Source: Owenia fusiformis (Eukaryota; Annelida; Polychaeta; Sabellida; Oweniidae). From it: DNA of 64,000 nucleotides. The DNA is taken from assembly GCA_903813345.2 (NCBI GenBank), contig CAIIXF020000009.1, positions 1,922,001-1,986,000 of the forward strand, given 5' to 3'. Positions 24,596-36,618 of the stretch are shown piece after piece (within the stretch, counting starts at the first letter, position 1; each line of letters begins with the position of its first letter). The notes beneath the pieces are model-generated. The model had not been told where the DNA came from, searched no databases, and saw only the letters and a list, made by a program, of their open reading frames with translations. Made by a program: the position numbers and the translations under genes.

Positions 24596-26901
24596 ATACC
24601 AATTAGGCCAAAGGCAGAATTGTATTATTAAATTCAGTTGTGGTACACAAATTATCGTAAAATCGTGAAATCTTGAGATCGTGAAATAAGATTAAAGACA
24701 CTAACAAGATATGAATTTGTTTTGTATACTTTCCGTTTCATACTAAAATGCTTTTGGAAAAAAGTAAGGGGGATTGTGTGGTCATTGCATGATTGATATA
24801 AAAGCCTTGAGTTTCAACAGAGAGACATCGATGATGTCAATGTGGCAAATGGCATCTTGCGTCTTGGGAAGAACGTAGAGTCAACAAAATTTTTGTTTGC
24901 CCAGGACATCGCGTTTTTATATTAATTACAATCGTAATTGCTCTGTACACCCCGGACGATCATCTGTATGTTTAGGGTAATCATTTTCAACTTATCTATT
25001 ACCTCAAACGTGCTTAAGATTGATTACTCCTTTGCTTTGGCGAGATAGTTGCTTCAATGGACACGATGTATTATATCTGTCCGGGTGAATAGCACTTGTG
25101 TTGTTCAGTGAAGCGGAGTACCTTTTTTAAGTGGCACTTAAGTAAACCTCACTGCTCCCAATGAACGTCAGATTAATATCTCTCATATCAGAGTTATTGC
25201 TCTGAAATTAGGTGTCCATAAGTCTTCCGAATCAAAATAGTGAATTATATCTCATACTTCAAAAGCTATTTGGAAACTGTACTATAAGATCACCCATATA
25301 TCGGGCCATATATAACCAAGGAATAAGATAACGTGTAAGATTTGGAGCTCTGATTAAATGATGTAAAAAGGTCCAGCCATTGTTAATAACCTAATAAGTC
25401 GCCATGAGTGTTGGCATAAAGTTTAATAAATAATTGCATTAACCTTGATGTCAAATGTGATTGTGTGATGATTGGAATCGGTAATTATGCACTTAATGGT
25501 GGTGTCTCTTTGTATTATTCTTTTCATATGTTAAAATTATTTCATTGATTACCCGATCTTTTACGCGTCTTTTTTTTGAAAGCGGGCAAATCGTCAGCCT
25601 GAAATTGAATGATTGAATTCGTTAGGATTGACTTAATTACAGGATGAGTTTTGTATAGGATACTATACTGTTGCAAAACCAGACTAAATATGGAATTGTA
25701 TATTACCTCATGAATGGTTTTAGATTTAACCAATTGTGAACTGTAACAAGTTTACTCATGTGCACAACTGTTTTCCTACAACCCTGACGGGTACGATTGA
25801 TTTCATGCCCCCCCCCCCACCCTCCTACATCATATCCAAGGACCCTAACCATTGCAAAGTACAAAAAATGAATGATCTCCTTTTTAGCATGATCATCAGA
25901 GTAACCAATATGAGAAACACCAATGCCCTTACCATCGGATTCCTCCTGTATATACTGCTCATTGATCGTTTCTCGATGGATAAAAGTCAAATAAATATTG
26001 AAATGAAGACATAAATACTCTTAATTATAACAGCTGAAAAAATCCAACGAAGTAAAACGCAAAAATTGTAGACTTGACAAAACAAACTAGAAAACACCAA
26101 GTGTATCCCCTTGTTAAATTGTTATTGCATTTATAATGGTGTGGGTGCACACAACATCCACAGTGGGATGGAGTGGTTGAATATGTCAATGCAATGCCTA
26201 TGGTAACATTAAATTATCGCAACATCTATAGGAAAAGTAGTTAGTTTTGAAGAGTGAAACGCCATCTTAACCCGAATACATGGCAAATATTGTAAATCAT
26301 TTAAAAAATTCTTTATTCCAGTTTAACACATTTAAATATACAATACATATAGACTACCAATGTTAAAAACATTGCTGGCAGTTTTCATTAAAATAAGAAA
26401 AGCTGAAATTTTAAAAACCTCTATGATCATAGACATCTGTGATTTAATGTTAATAATTGAGTAGATAAACATTCATTCCACAGTTGAACGGATTTGTAAA
26501 ATATTCAAACATGACCGTGCTCTATTCAAATTTCTCAACCAATCAGAATGCAGCATAGCCAATATAGAACGTTCTCTAATTCTCCATAGATGCACGACCA
26601 TGCTCTATTCAATCTGCAATTTGCATTGTTTTGAGCGACGTCACATCTCAGCTGCACATCTGGGGCTCTGTCCGGGGATAGTTGTTTTTTTTTACTCCCT
26701 CCGTAACTAGATATTTATTTTTATTTTATCAACACCCCATGTTTGCATACACCGTATAAAATCTAAAACGGGGAGTAAAATAGAACAGCCCAAACAAATT
26801 CTAAAATTTTTCCGGCCGACTTCAGAATCTTGACAGCATGCGTATTCTTCCTTCATGCCCGTTCCACAGACACGGCTTTTACTAATTTTTATGTTTGAAT
26901 C
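24596..26901. other. Non-coding stretch
   Basis: It is AT-rich with a poly-C run at 25809-25818. ORFs at 25542-26014 overlap on both strands and are not recognised. Confidence 0.45.
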
Positions 26902-27060
26902 GGAATAAATAATGATAGGCCATTCAATATGGTGAAATTCAGCACTCGTTGGACAGAATGTTAGTACAAATGCACTCACCTTCGGTTCGTGCTTTGTACA
27001 ACATTCTGTCCAACTCGTGCTGAATTTCACCATATTGAATGGCCTATCATTATTTATTCC
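26902..27060. mobile_element. 159-bp near-perfect hairpin (MITE)
   Basis: The left arm GGAATAAATAATGATAGGCC matches the complement of the right end (GGCCTATCATTATTTATTCC). The pairing runs about 73 bp per arm to a small loop around CACCTTCGGTTCG. The 108-codon minus-strand ORF overlapping it is a by-product. Confidence 0.95.
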
Positions 27061-29046
27061 TTAAGTATGCCATAACAGCTTGGCATTTAAACATGATACC
27101 AGCTCCTCTCTGTTCTGTTTATCACGTCACGTTCACGTTCCAAAAACACATCAAATCCTTAATTTGAAAAAAATGTTCCTGATTTGATCAAAATAGTGAA
27201 ATGATTACAATATGATGGTTGCAATAGCACATGCCATTACCTATAATATACCAGACGTTACATATTGACTGTACGCAATGTTGACGAAATCATACATACA
27301 GCTACGGAGACCTTCCAATATACCGATAGTATCTCAACATTGATACACAATTTTGTCTCTCGTTGGCTGTCACGATTTGCAGAAATCTTTAATCAGGCAA
27401 AATGGCATTGGCTTCCCTGGTTTGAAATAGAAGGAGATACAATGGTTAATCATGAATTACATTATAGATAGCCTAGTGAAACATCAACATGTAAAGTTCT
27501 CATAAAAAGCAAATGGGACAATACACAAACAACACAAAAAATCATTGGTATCAATTGAATTAAGCGATCGAAGCATATTTTCCCTCCAAGAGATTCTAGT
27601 GAATATTCCACAAATTATAAGTACTATTTATGTTCCAAAAATCCTTATGAATATTCCACTAGCGGATCATCATAGGCGTATCTTTTACAAACATTCATTT
27701 TGGTTCATCTAATTTCTTGCGCTGTGCTAGTGCTTTAGTCAAATCGATACAATATAGGGATTGTAACAGAACTCTCAGTGTGAATCAGGTCTATGCTAAA
27801 AATGATTAAAATCTTTACGTCTAATTTTCTTTTAAGCCACTTGGGAATGGTTTTAAATCGATTACCAGTCTCTGATAAATTTAAATTTCGTCTAAGAAGT
27901 GCCGGTTGTGACGCGGTTTCGACGTATGAATGATGTACGCAGACACATCATTGATTTCATCCCGGGCCGACACTCTCTGGTTGCCATTTGACTACATTTA
28001 GAACTTTGCATAGAGAAAGCCAAAAATAAAAATAAAATGTCAAGGATGCACTGGGCAAAATCGGTAATATTGTAGGTTTCTGCACGCCTCTTATTTGCCC
28101 CTATAAGAGGTTTTAAACGGGTGTAACCTAATATAATATTAGCCGAATAACAGGAGTAGATACGGGTATCTTATTCGGAAAAAAAATATATTCTACTATA
28201 TCCTGTTATCTTCGGCAAATAATAATATTATACGCCAAATAATAAACCTAGCTCAGCGAATAAAATAAATTATTCTTCAAGAAATGTTCAATCAAAAGCG
28301 GATATACGCGGATATTCTTGGCCCAAAGTCTTATGTAAACAGATAAACAAAGTCTAGATCTGCCCTGTGTTTATGATTGGCGCGACGATATAATTGCCTC
28401 TGTGTGTATATAACATGACATGCCTCTGCCTAGTACATTCACATTATTGTTAATTCATATTTATAAAATTTATTTTCGATTTTTTTTAAAGGAATGTTTG
28501 TTTTGCTGAAATTATAGCACAACTGTAGAGGGTTAATGGGGATGAATGAACGATTTGCAAAACATAAATGTAAAATTGCTCATCGCATAATTAAAATAAA
28601 ACGATCGAATATCCTTTGGCAAACACTCGATTTTACAACGTAGGGAAATTGAATGTGTATAATGGAAAGTTGCGATTTTTTATTTTATTACTTTCAATAT
28701 TCGGGAATCACGGTCTTGGCAAAATCAGTTATGCTGGTTGTTCATCCTATTATCCATTTCATATCTGCTTTAAATAGAAAAAATAAAACAAATGTGAATG
28801 AAATAAAACGAATGTCTTTTTCGTTAACAATGAGTGAACCAGCATCTATTTCATTTAAAAGCACGATAAACCATGCACTTTCATCAAATTGCCGCGTTCA
28901 AAACAAATGGCCCAACAATTAGCAATCACAAGATCAAAATATCTATCTACATATCCCATTCAACCATTCAATCAATCAATCCATTTTAACACATTTTAAC
29001 TACATGTAGATATTCATAATTTAAATTCTCTTTTTAAAGAAAGGGT
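27061..29046. other. Non-coding stretch
   Basis: It includes imperfect inverted sequence at 28130-28250 (CCGAATAACAGG / CCTGTTATCTTCGG). No gene was recognised. Confidence 0.45.
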
Positions 29047-29062
29047 GGCCCTGAAAAGGGCC
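29047..29062 (-). promoter_or_regulatory. Histone-type mRNA 3' stem-loop, orphan
   Basis: Read on the minus strand this is GGCCCTTTTCAGGGCC, fitting the metazoan replication-dependent histone stem-loop (six-base stem, TTTC-type loop). It is preceded by CAAAC and followed by ACCC, as in real histone genes. A second, slightly degraded loop (AGCCCTTTTCAGGGCT on the minus strand) lies at 29166-29181. No histone coding sequence is visible to its right on the minus strand, where it should be, so this looks like a relic 3' end. Confidence 0.6.
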
Positions 29063-29165
29063 GTTTGACAGGCGTGTTGCTTGCGTTCTTAGCTGCTCGG
29101 AGAAATAGGATCCACTTGGTGACTACTTGGGGGACTTGTTTTAAAGTCCTGAAAAGGTCTGGTTT

Positions 29166-29181
29166 AGCCCTGAAAAGGGCT
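29166..29181 (-). promoter_or_regulatory. Second histone-like stem-loop
   Basis: AGCCCTTTTCAGGGCT on the minus strand is a perfect six-base stem with the histone-type loop. It lies 119 bp from the first stem-loop in the same orientation. A third partial copy (CCTTTTCAGGAC) lies between them at about 29145. Confidence 0.5.
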
Positions 29182-32100
29182 GTGGACGATTCGTTACCCA
29201 AAGTATAAGATTATGTGTTTAATGAAAGCAAAAGAAATTGCCGAAAATATATTATAAATTTACAGGAATGCAAAATAGAGTTGTTATTGTCTGATTGACA
29301 ACTTAAATGCCCTAAGGCGCGGTTAATCCATCAAATGACAATGACGTGTCGCAAAAAGGTCGCGCACGCATTGTTACACATTTTCGCTTTTTAACACCAC
29401 AAAATGTGACGTTTTTTGAGAAAAATGTACATATATTGAAATCCTTTCGTCCTCCACATTTGCCTCTACATCTCAAAATATTTAAGGCGAATAACTCTGA
29501 TATCGTATATGTATTAGCAATGGGATAGGAGCATCATAAAACACGAATCAATTGATATTTTAGGTGAAATAAATATACGTGTTGCTGTGCTTGAAAATAG
29601 GCGAATGGCGTAAATTAGCCCTATTTTAATGAATTTTGAAAACCTTTCGTCCTCCACTTTTCCACATACAACTGAAAACACATACTTTTGCGAACAAAAT
29701 CAACTATTTATTAATAAACTTGAGTTTAAGAGCAAAATAATCATGTATGATTTATTAAAAATTGATCTCGTATTTTTTGTTTAATGTACACCTGAAAAGT
29801 TGAAGGTAACAAAAAATGAGCAAAAAGGTCGCTGTCAACAGATTCTACGAGATTTACGCATTATGAACTCATCTTAGAATATATTCAAACAAATAGTAGT
29901 TTCCCTATAGTTATTTCTCTATAGGCTATCGTCTGACTTTTTATTTGAAAGAACGGAAATTTTGAATATACAAATGATCTCATTTCAAATGGCAACAAAG
30001 TAAAATCTTGGCACAAGGGCACAAATGAATTGTTTAAAACATTTAAAACAAGGAAAATCATTAACCTTGAGCATTTGAATCTTATAAAAGCGTTTTAAAC
30101 GGCCTTAAGATTATACTTTTTGGTTCCCATGATTTGACATCTTTAATCAATTAAATATCTAGAAAAACAATATCAATTGACATTGGACAAAGTCTAACAA
30201 TTCATGAACAAATCAAACTCAAATTCATTAGAAAACCGGAATCAAATGTTTTAAATTAAATCCAAGTTAAACATGGGTATTTCCAAACATGGGTATTGTC
30301 AAACTTATCCCCGATTTAACAATGATGCAAAAAGCCATCCTTTGATCATTAGGTTTATCACAAGATCAGATTATGTGGATTATAAAATTAAAACTCTTAA
30401 AGAATAATCCCTTGTCATTGATACTTCTCTTTAAACCAAACTCAATATTTGGAATATACCTCTCTGTATAAAACATATACTTAGGCCCGTAGCCTTAGGG
30501 GGGTGAGGGTTGCTCGCACCCATCGTGATTCCTGCTATTTTTGGACCAAAATTGTCACAAGTGAACCCCGCCTGGATTTTTTCAAAAAGTGACCCCCGCC
30601 CCTTTGCAAATCCTGGCTACGGAATTGTTACTCTTTGGTTTAAAATAAAGGTTATTGTGCTTAGCGCCTGTTTCGAGATTCGCTTGCAAAATTAAACCCT
30701 GATTTAAAAAAGAAGGTACGATGAAAAAATAGCACATTACGCCGAAGGCAAAAATGGCCATTAAACGACCAAGTATGCCCAAAATATACTCAGATGTAAT
30801 TATTAGTAGGTGATTATGAAATTATTTCATTTTCCAAAATTTAGAGTGAAATGGATTTTTACTTCTTATTATCAAAGAGTAAAAATCTACTTTTTTACAT
30901 TCTTGTCACTTTTTAAGCTTGCTTAAGGTAGGATTAAGTAATGACACAGGTGAAGTTTCGTGAAATCATCAATTTTGCCGTATAACCCAGACCTATTTTT
31001 CTAAAAGTTATTCTTAATTTGGATTTGTCGTGAACAAAATTCTTAAATTTTTTCATTGAAGTGAGGTGACGTTTCTTTCAAAATCAAGCAGTTTTTGCAA
31101 AAAAAACTTGTGTAAAGTAAAACGTGCCTTCCTTGTATAACAAAAATGGTCACATATTTTAACTAATTTTTTGAAGAATCGTCATGTTATTAAAAGTAAT
31201 CTAATAACACGAAATTACCTTTGCATACCTTTGAAATACTCCCTTTGCATTGCGACAAACAACACACATGGATACAATTATAAGAACTGTAAGTTATCGA
31301 TATAAATTAATTTATTCTTACAAGCAGTAACTGGTGAATTACTTTTTTCTATTGGATTACTTTTTTCTATTGGATTACTTTTTTCCATTGGCATTATGAT
31401 ATTAGAGTAAATACATGTATATTTGATTTTTTGGTCACAACTAAAAATGCCCTTTTATGTATATGACTACATTTTCCCACTTGTTACTAGTAAAATAGAA
31501 AATGAATATCTACAAACCAAATTAATCACGTGCAATTTATATCTCATCGACACTGAGTCACAAATAGTTGTAATTTAGATACGTCGATTCTGGCGCAATT
31601 TTAGTATTTATATGTTACCAATGACTCGTTTGTCAAACCTGAATTGATTGAACATTTAATGAGTTTCCGGGTGTCAGTGATAGCAAAATACTCTGCCTTT
31701 TTACCAGGATATTGATATTAATAAAACGGTCATAGGCAAAGGAATAGTTATGTACTTTTACATAGACTAAGCCATTTATCTAGTATGACATACATTGATA
31801 GATGAATATGTAAACGCAATAACCAAAAGTAAAATGCAAAATATGTATTAAGGGAAAACTGTAAAACAAAGAAATATGAACACACCTATCAAGTTTAGCT
31901 TATAATTTAAATATTTCATATACTTTGCTGTTTCCTTTTTGATATTTCTTCATGGTTGTTTCCAACAAATGTACATGCAAGAATACCATCACTAGGATCT
32001 ATCAATAGTTTATAGTAGTATTCTATACTGTGCGAATTTTTGATTAGGTTTTCAAGTGGTTAGCTATATGGACTGATTGAGTTAGTTTTGAAATATCAAA

Positions 32101-32737
32101 GGGGATAAAAATACTCCCACTCTTAACGTTTATGACGACGAAAAGACTGATTCAATTCAAAGGAAATTACAATATCATTTCGATTCATATTTCCCAAGTG
32201 GAGCGCATTTCCTATGTATTCACATTTATCCGAGAATCGACGGTCCATAATATTTGGTATTTTAGGTTAATTTTGTATATTTGTTTAAGTCTATAGCAAC
32301 GTCAAAATATTACAAAAACATTAAAAATATGGCGTTCATTGTGCTAAATAATGCTAAACTGCCATCGTCATCAAAACCTGACAATATTGTTTGAGCAAGC
32401 TAACGTTACAATGTCTAAAACATATTCTTTCCCTGTGTACGCTAATATCAATGTCCAATGTCATAATGTCAAAAACATCCTTCTCTGTGTAAGCTTATGT
32501 TAACTTCATAATGTAAAAAACATATAGGTCCCGGTGTAATCTAATGTTTTCAGCTTCAAGCACTTTTAAAAAGTGCTCACTTATTTGATACTGAAAGTAG
32601 TTTGACCTTTCTGGTGACAAATGTCGATCTATGTCTGGAAATCATCAAATCTATCTGTATGACATTTAACATTGACATTTAAAAATCAATATTGAGGGAC
32701 CTTTGTTCAACGATCACTGGTCAATCTAGTATTAATT
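29182..32737. other. AT-rich stretch upstream of gene 1 exons
   Basis: It probably belongs to the preceding intron of gene 1. It holds one dispersed repeat (30484-30622) and an 18-bp repeat in three copies (TTACTTTTTTCTATTGGA, 31338-31392). No exon for the missing cysteine loop was identified. Confidence 0.45.
30484..30622. repeat. Dispersed repeat with GGCCCGTAGCC / GGCTACGG ends, copy A
   Basis: It begins GGCCCGTAGCC plus a G-run and ends AAGTGACCCCCGCCCC then CTGGCTACGG. A second copy at 49871-50056 has the same ordered features. Confidence 0.65.
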
Positions 32738-33215
32738 AAGGATTTAAGTCTTGGACTCAGTGAATTGTGTGCTGAACCATTCCACGAAGATGTTGTTTCA
32801 AAATCTTTGCATGACCCGGCAGGGGAATGCGAAGTTTAGGAAACAACATCTGAGTGGAATGAAGCAGTTACAATGCATTGCGTCTTGGGCTTAAATTCTT
32901 TTCACACATTGCAAAATATTTTTTATAAAATCACCTAAAACTCAATTTCAATCTCAATCGCTTAGCAACTGTACACAACACATGTGTTATTGATATTTCA
33001 CACACTGTTCATTATGTGAATACTCTGTTCGGATTGGCTGAATTCGGACACACCTTGCCTATCTATGTGTGAGTTATGGATTTAAGCCTTGGACTCAGTG
33101 CACTGTGTGCTGAACCATTCCAAGAAGATGTTGTTTCCAAATTTTTCAATATGTGAATACTCTGTTCGGATTGGCTGGAATCAGACACACCTTGCCAAGC
33201 TACGTGTGAATTAAG
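32738..33215. repeat. Duplicated segments just upstream of the gene 1 exon
   Basis: The motif GGATTTAAGTCTTGGACTCA (about 32740) through ATGTTGTTTC recurs at about 33076. The motif AATACTCTGTTCGGATTGGC (about 33017) recurs at about 33154, each followed by ACACACCTTGCC. The two units interleave, which points to a duplication of roughly 140-340 bp. It ends about 120 bp before the exon acceptor. Confidence 0.8.
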
Positions 33216-33333
33216 TATAACATGTTTGCAAATAAGAAAAACTCAAATTTCCCCACGCCATTAGGCGCCACTACATGTCTGACTTTAATTTGCTAATCTA
33301 ATAGTACTATATATGCCTGGCTTTATTTTTCAG

Positions 33334-33474
33334 ATGCCATGAGGAGGTCCACAATCTTCCCCGTGATCGCCTTACTCGTCATCCTGCTAGCTGTTATATT
33401 ATGTTTCTTGGGCCATTGTAACCAAAAGAAAAAAGTTCTGACATTTTTGTCAGGCATATTCTTTGTCGTTGGAG
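33334..33474 (+). CDS. CACNG: CACNG/TARP-like gene 1, penultimate coding exon (TM2 to start of TM3)
   Basis: This exon encodes part of a four-pass calcium-channel gamma subunit or AMPA-receptor auxiliary protein. It follows a tttttcag acceptor and ends at G|GTCAGT, giving 141 nt, which as I recall is also the size of the equivalent exon in vertebrate CACNG2. The translation begins AMRRSTIFP, the position of the conserved RASSIFP segment that opens TM2 in stargazin. A hydrophobic TM2 of about 21 residues follows, then a short basic loop (NQKKK) and LSGIFFVVG, the start of TM3, which is close to the gamma-5/7 form. Both flanking introns are phase 1. The upstream exons (TM1 with the GLW motif, and the short cysteine exon) were not found in the preceding 33 kb and probably lie outside the window. 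Family assignment is firm; subclass is inferred. Confidence 0.92.
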
Positions 33475-34914
33475 GTCAGTACTTTTCATTTCACTAAAAT
33501 AAGCTATATTTAATCTTTAAATGTGTTCCCTGAAATATTATCTTATATTATATGACTTATATGGAATATGGAAACTCGAAATGGAGCGACCTTACATTTT
33601 CATATCATAGCGACACGAGTGGGTAGCGAATGATCACAGTATCATTAGAAGTAGCTTTGTTTTGTCTCTTACTTTTATCTTCCAGCCAAGTTTACTTTTT
33701 AATGTCCTCTGGCGATTAAAATCATTACGTTCTGTTTATACTGGAACAAGTGGCTTCGAGGATTTTTTGGAGTCAATTTGATTAAAAAAGGTGAATTTCG
33801 TGACCTATTGACCGACTTTAGATTAGTTGAAAATCCAAATCCAAAGATCGGTTTTTAAAAATCTACGGAATTTTTCTCTCCATGGTCACGATGGTTGTTA
33901 TGAGAAACGTGATGGCTTGAAATAGGTATAAATTTGATGATATTCATGTTGACTCATCATAATCCTTGATCTTGATAATGAAAAAATGCCATTTTATTAT
34001 GTCTACAGATTCAATCAGTTATATATTTACAAGTCATTCAATTACGCGATTGTATCATACACGAGGCCGGCCGTTGTATGTGACCATTGATCACCACTAG
34101 ACACAATGCGTGACTAAAATGCAATGATAACCATGCTAGATTCTAATCGAGTTAATTGAAATCTACAAATCTTGTATGATTATTACCGATGCACAAAACT
34201 GAATAATCGCACACATTTGTAATCTAAAAAGCTAGCTACATATAGTCTTAACTTGCCCAAAGCGCCTGTGACTTCCCACACACACCTGGAAGTGAAAGGA
34301 ATCAGGGGTCCAAAGGCTCATTGAAACACTTACGAACTACGACCTTGTGATAATCTGTACAATATAAAAAAATATCATTTTATTATGTCTACGGATTCAA
34401 TCAGTTATATATTTACATTCAATTACGCGATTGTATCAGACACGAGGTCGGCCGTTGTATGTGACCATTGATCACCACTAGACACAATGCGTGCCTAAAA
34501 TGCAATGATACCCATGCTAGATTCTAATCGAGTTAATTGAAATCTACAAATCTTGTATGATTATTACCGATGCACAAAACTGAATAATTGCACACATGTT
34601 TAATCTAAAAAAGCTACTATAGTCTTGCCCGAAGCGCCTGTAACTTCCCACTTCTCACACACACCTGCAAGTGAAAGGATAGGCTCATTGAAATACTTAC
34701 GAACTACGACCTTGTGATAATCTGTACAATATAGCATTAGAAACAATTGCGATGGTAGATACATCGTCAGTGAGTAAATGTGGACCAATATTTAAAAAAA
34801 CCTTGACTTTTGCAATATCTTAACAAGGCCGAAATGCAATTAACCAATGTGTCCAGCGTCCATTATTGGATCAATATCTATTCCACTGTATTCACCATAT
34901 TTTCTTTTTTGTAG
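33475..34914 (+). other. Last intron of gene 1, with a 386-bp tandem duplication
   Basis: This phase 1 GT-AG intron separates the TM2/TM3 exon from the terminal exon, so the split falls inside TM3 as in vertebrate CACNG genes. About half of it is a two-copy direct repeat, annotated separately. No other coding signal is seen. Confidence 0.9.
33990..34740. repeat. Two-copy tandem duplication, period about 386 bp
   Basis: The block starting TATTATGTCTAC at 33995 recurs at 34381 with only scattered differences and small indels, through to TCTGTACAATATA in both copies. The high identity suggests a fairly recent tandem duplication within the gene 1 intron, close to the terminal-exon acceptor. Confidence 0.9.
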
Positions 34915-35498
34915 GTTTGCTCGTCTTAATCGGAATTATACTATACATAGGAGCTATAACAGAAGAGTCTGGGACGAAACCTAAGGGGACATTAAACGGT
35001 CCCAGATTTAAATATGAATACGGTACTTCTTTTATGCTCTGTGTGGGAGCGTTTGCATTGACAGAACTATCTGGTGTTCTCTCCGTATATCTATACATAT
35101 CGAAGCATAAACATGCGTATCGTAAGAAGCAAGAACAATTAAAGCATCTTAAACGCTTAACTACTATGATAGACTGCAATAGTACGGAGACGCCGTTGAC
35201 AAACCATACAGCGGCATTGCCACATGGTCACCAGCGTCTCCGACGTGGATCCCGCTCACGTGGGTCATTATCTCGACGAAATTCGCTAAATTCTCGTTCA
35301 CGTGATCATTCTCCGACGCATTCCGAGACTTATTATACTTATACACCTGTATCTGATCACAATAGTCGTGAGATGTCAAATTTCACTTTACATAAGGACC
35401 CATCTAGAAACACACTTGCTACAACAGTTGATACACACATATCTCGTGAACACTCTAGCCATTCAATGGATACCTTAAGGAGAACAACACCTGTGTAA
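34915..35498 (+). CDS. CACNG: CACNG/TARP-like gene 1, terminal coding exon (TM3, TM4, cytoplasmic tail, PDZ ligand)
   Basis: The exon follows a ttttttgtag acceptor after a 1,440-bp intron and runs in frame from exon 33334-33474 to TAA at 35496-35498, giving 193 whole codons. Residues 1-13 finish TM3 (LLVLIGIILYIGA). Residues 14-38 are the second extracellular loop, ending in the conserved YxYG motif (KYEYG). Residues 39-61 are TM4, with TELSGVLSVYLY, very like gamma-5/7. The tail from residue 62 is basic and carries an Arg/Ser-rich block (108-130, with RRGS and RRNS sites that suit PKA or CaMKII-type kinases), a segment matching the stargazin-type tail (EMSNFTLHKDP, 152-162), and the C-terminus RRTTPV. 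That end is a class I PDZ ligand and equals the stargazin C-terminus that binds PSD-95. In vertebrate TARPs this tail controls synaptic anchoring; the same role here is inferred. Confidence is high for family and stop, moderate for function. Confidence 0.95.
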
Positions 35499-36505
35499 CG
35501 ATTGTCAGTTTTAGAAGATTCAAATCTACACATTTTAAGATGAATCCTCATTATTATAGTCTCAACCTCTACTTTGATTAAGTTTTGAATAAGCATTTTA
35601 ACGTAGGTTGTGATTAAGTGAAGAAAGATGAAAACGCTTTTCATGGGTTTTGAACCCAGAGTGTGATGGTTTAGCTACTTCGAACATTGTTTGACGAAAA
35701 TAATTGAAAAATCATTCTCAAATTTTCATCATAACACTAAATCCTTGTGAATAATAAGGGCTTTACCTTGTTTCACGCATATTATAAACCGTTACAAAGA
35801 AGTATTAAGCAACTTAAGCATTATTCTAATATAACCTGTCCGAATGTGTGTTTGCATTTCTGATAATTAAAACAATTGGGGTTAACGATCAATACAGAAA
35901 ATATTGACATAGGTTTTTGATATGGAAAAATATGGAAAAATCGAATCGTTTGATCGTACCGAGAATGTAAACCCTTATAAACCCTTTTGTACGATCCTTG
36001 AAAATATAGAACCATGTTGTTCATTAGATCATTGTATGTAAATATATTGGGGGACAATTTGATGGGGCATTTTTGACTTCAACAGTACTCAACAGAGGAA
36101 ATCACCACTGTCCCAATTCCTTCCTGGTTCCAGTGAAATACAAGAATCCATTTGAGATCAAGTTGCTCACTTACATACAATTGTAAACATGATATGTTTT
36201 ACAAGATTTGTAATTGTTTTAAAATGATCGAATTACACACAGGTTTTATGACTCATTGAATGATGAGATGAGACGCATAATCTTCCTAATGAAATACAGA
36301 TTTACGTACACGTTCCCTTCCATAAGTTTGGCAGACGAAAAATCCTCTTTGGATCACATACAAAAAATGTTTGATGATGTAAGAAGCAATCATCAAAGTC
36401 ATAATTAAGGAGAAATAAGATATTCAAACATTGACAGGAGAGGCTTTAATGTATAATAGGATTCATTTGTATTGATGCCCTAAAGCCAAACGTACATCAA
36501 CATTA
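35499..36505 (+). other. Downstream flank / 3' UTR region of gene 1
   Basis: Non-coding sequence follows the TAA of gene 1. I cannot fix the polyadenylation site. Confidence 0.5.
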
Positions 36506-36618
36506 GGGAGTTTAAGCTTGCAATGTTTTTTTCACAACCTAAACTTGATACATTTGTATGGGTGACTGGTCATACGTATAGGTTGGCGTTTCAATTTTAT
36601 ATGCAAGCTTAAACTCCC
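36506..36618. mobile_element. GGGAGTTTAAGC MITE, copy 1
   Basis: The left end GGGAGTTTAAGCTTGCA pairs with the right end TGCAAGCTTAAACTCCC. Internal GGTCATACGTATAGGTTGGC is shared with the copy at 48787-48922. Confidence 0.85.

Noticed and set aside
26707-27033. 108-codon minus-strand ORF
   Set aside because: Its N-terminal part is the 159-bp hairpin; the rest has no family resemblance.
35630-35690. tRNA-like T-arm around GGGTTTTGAACCC
   Set aside because: No acceptor stem, D-arm or anticodon arm can be fitted around it.
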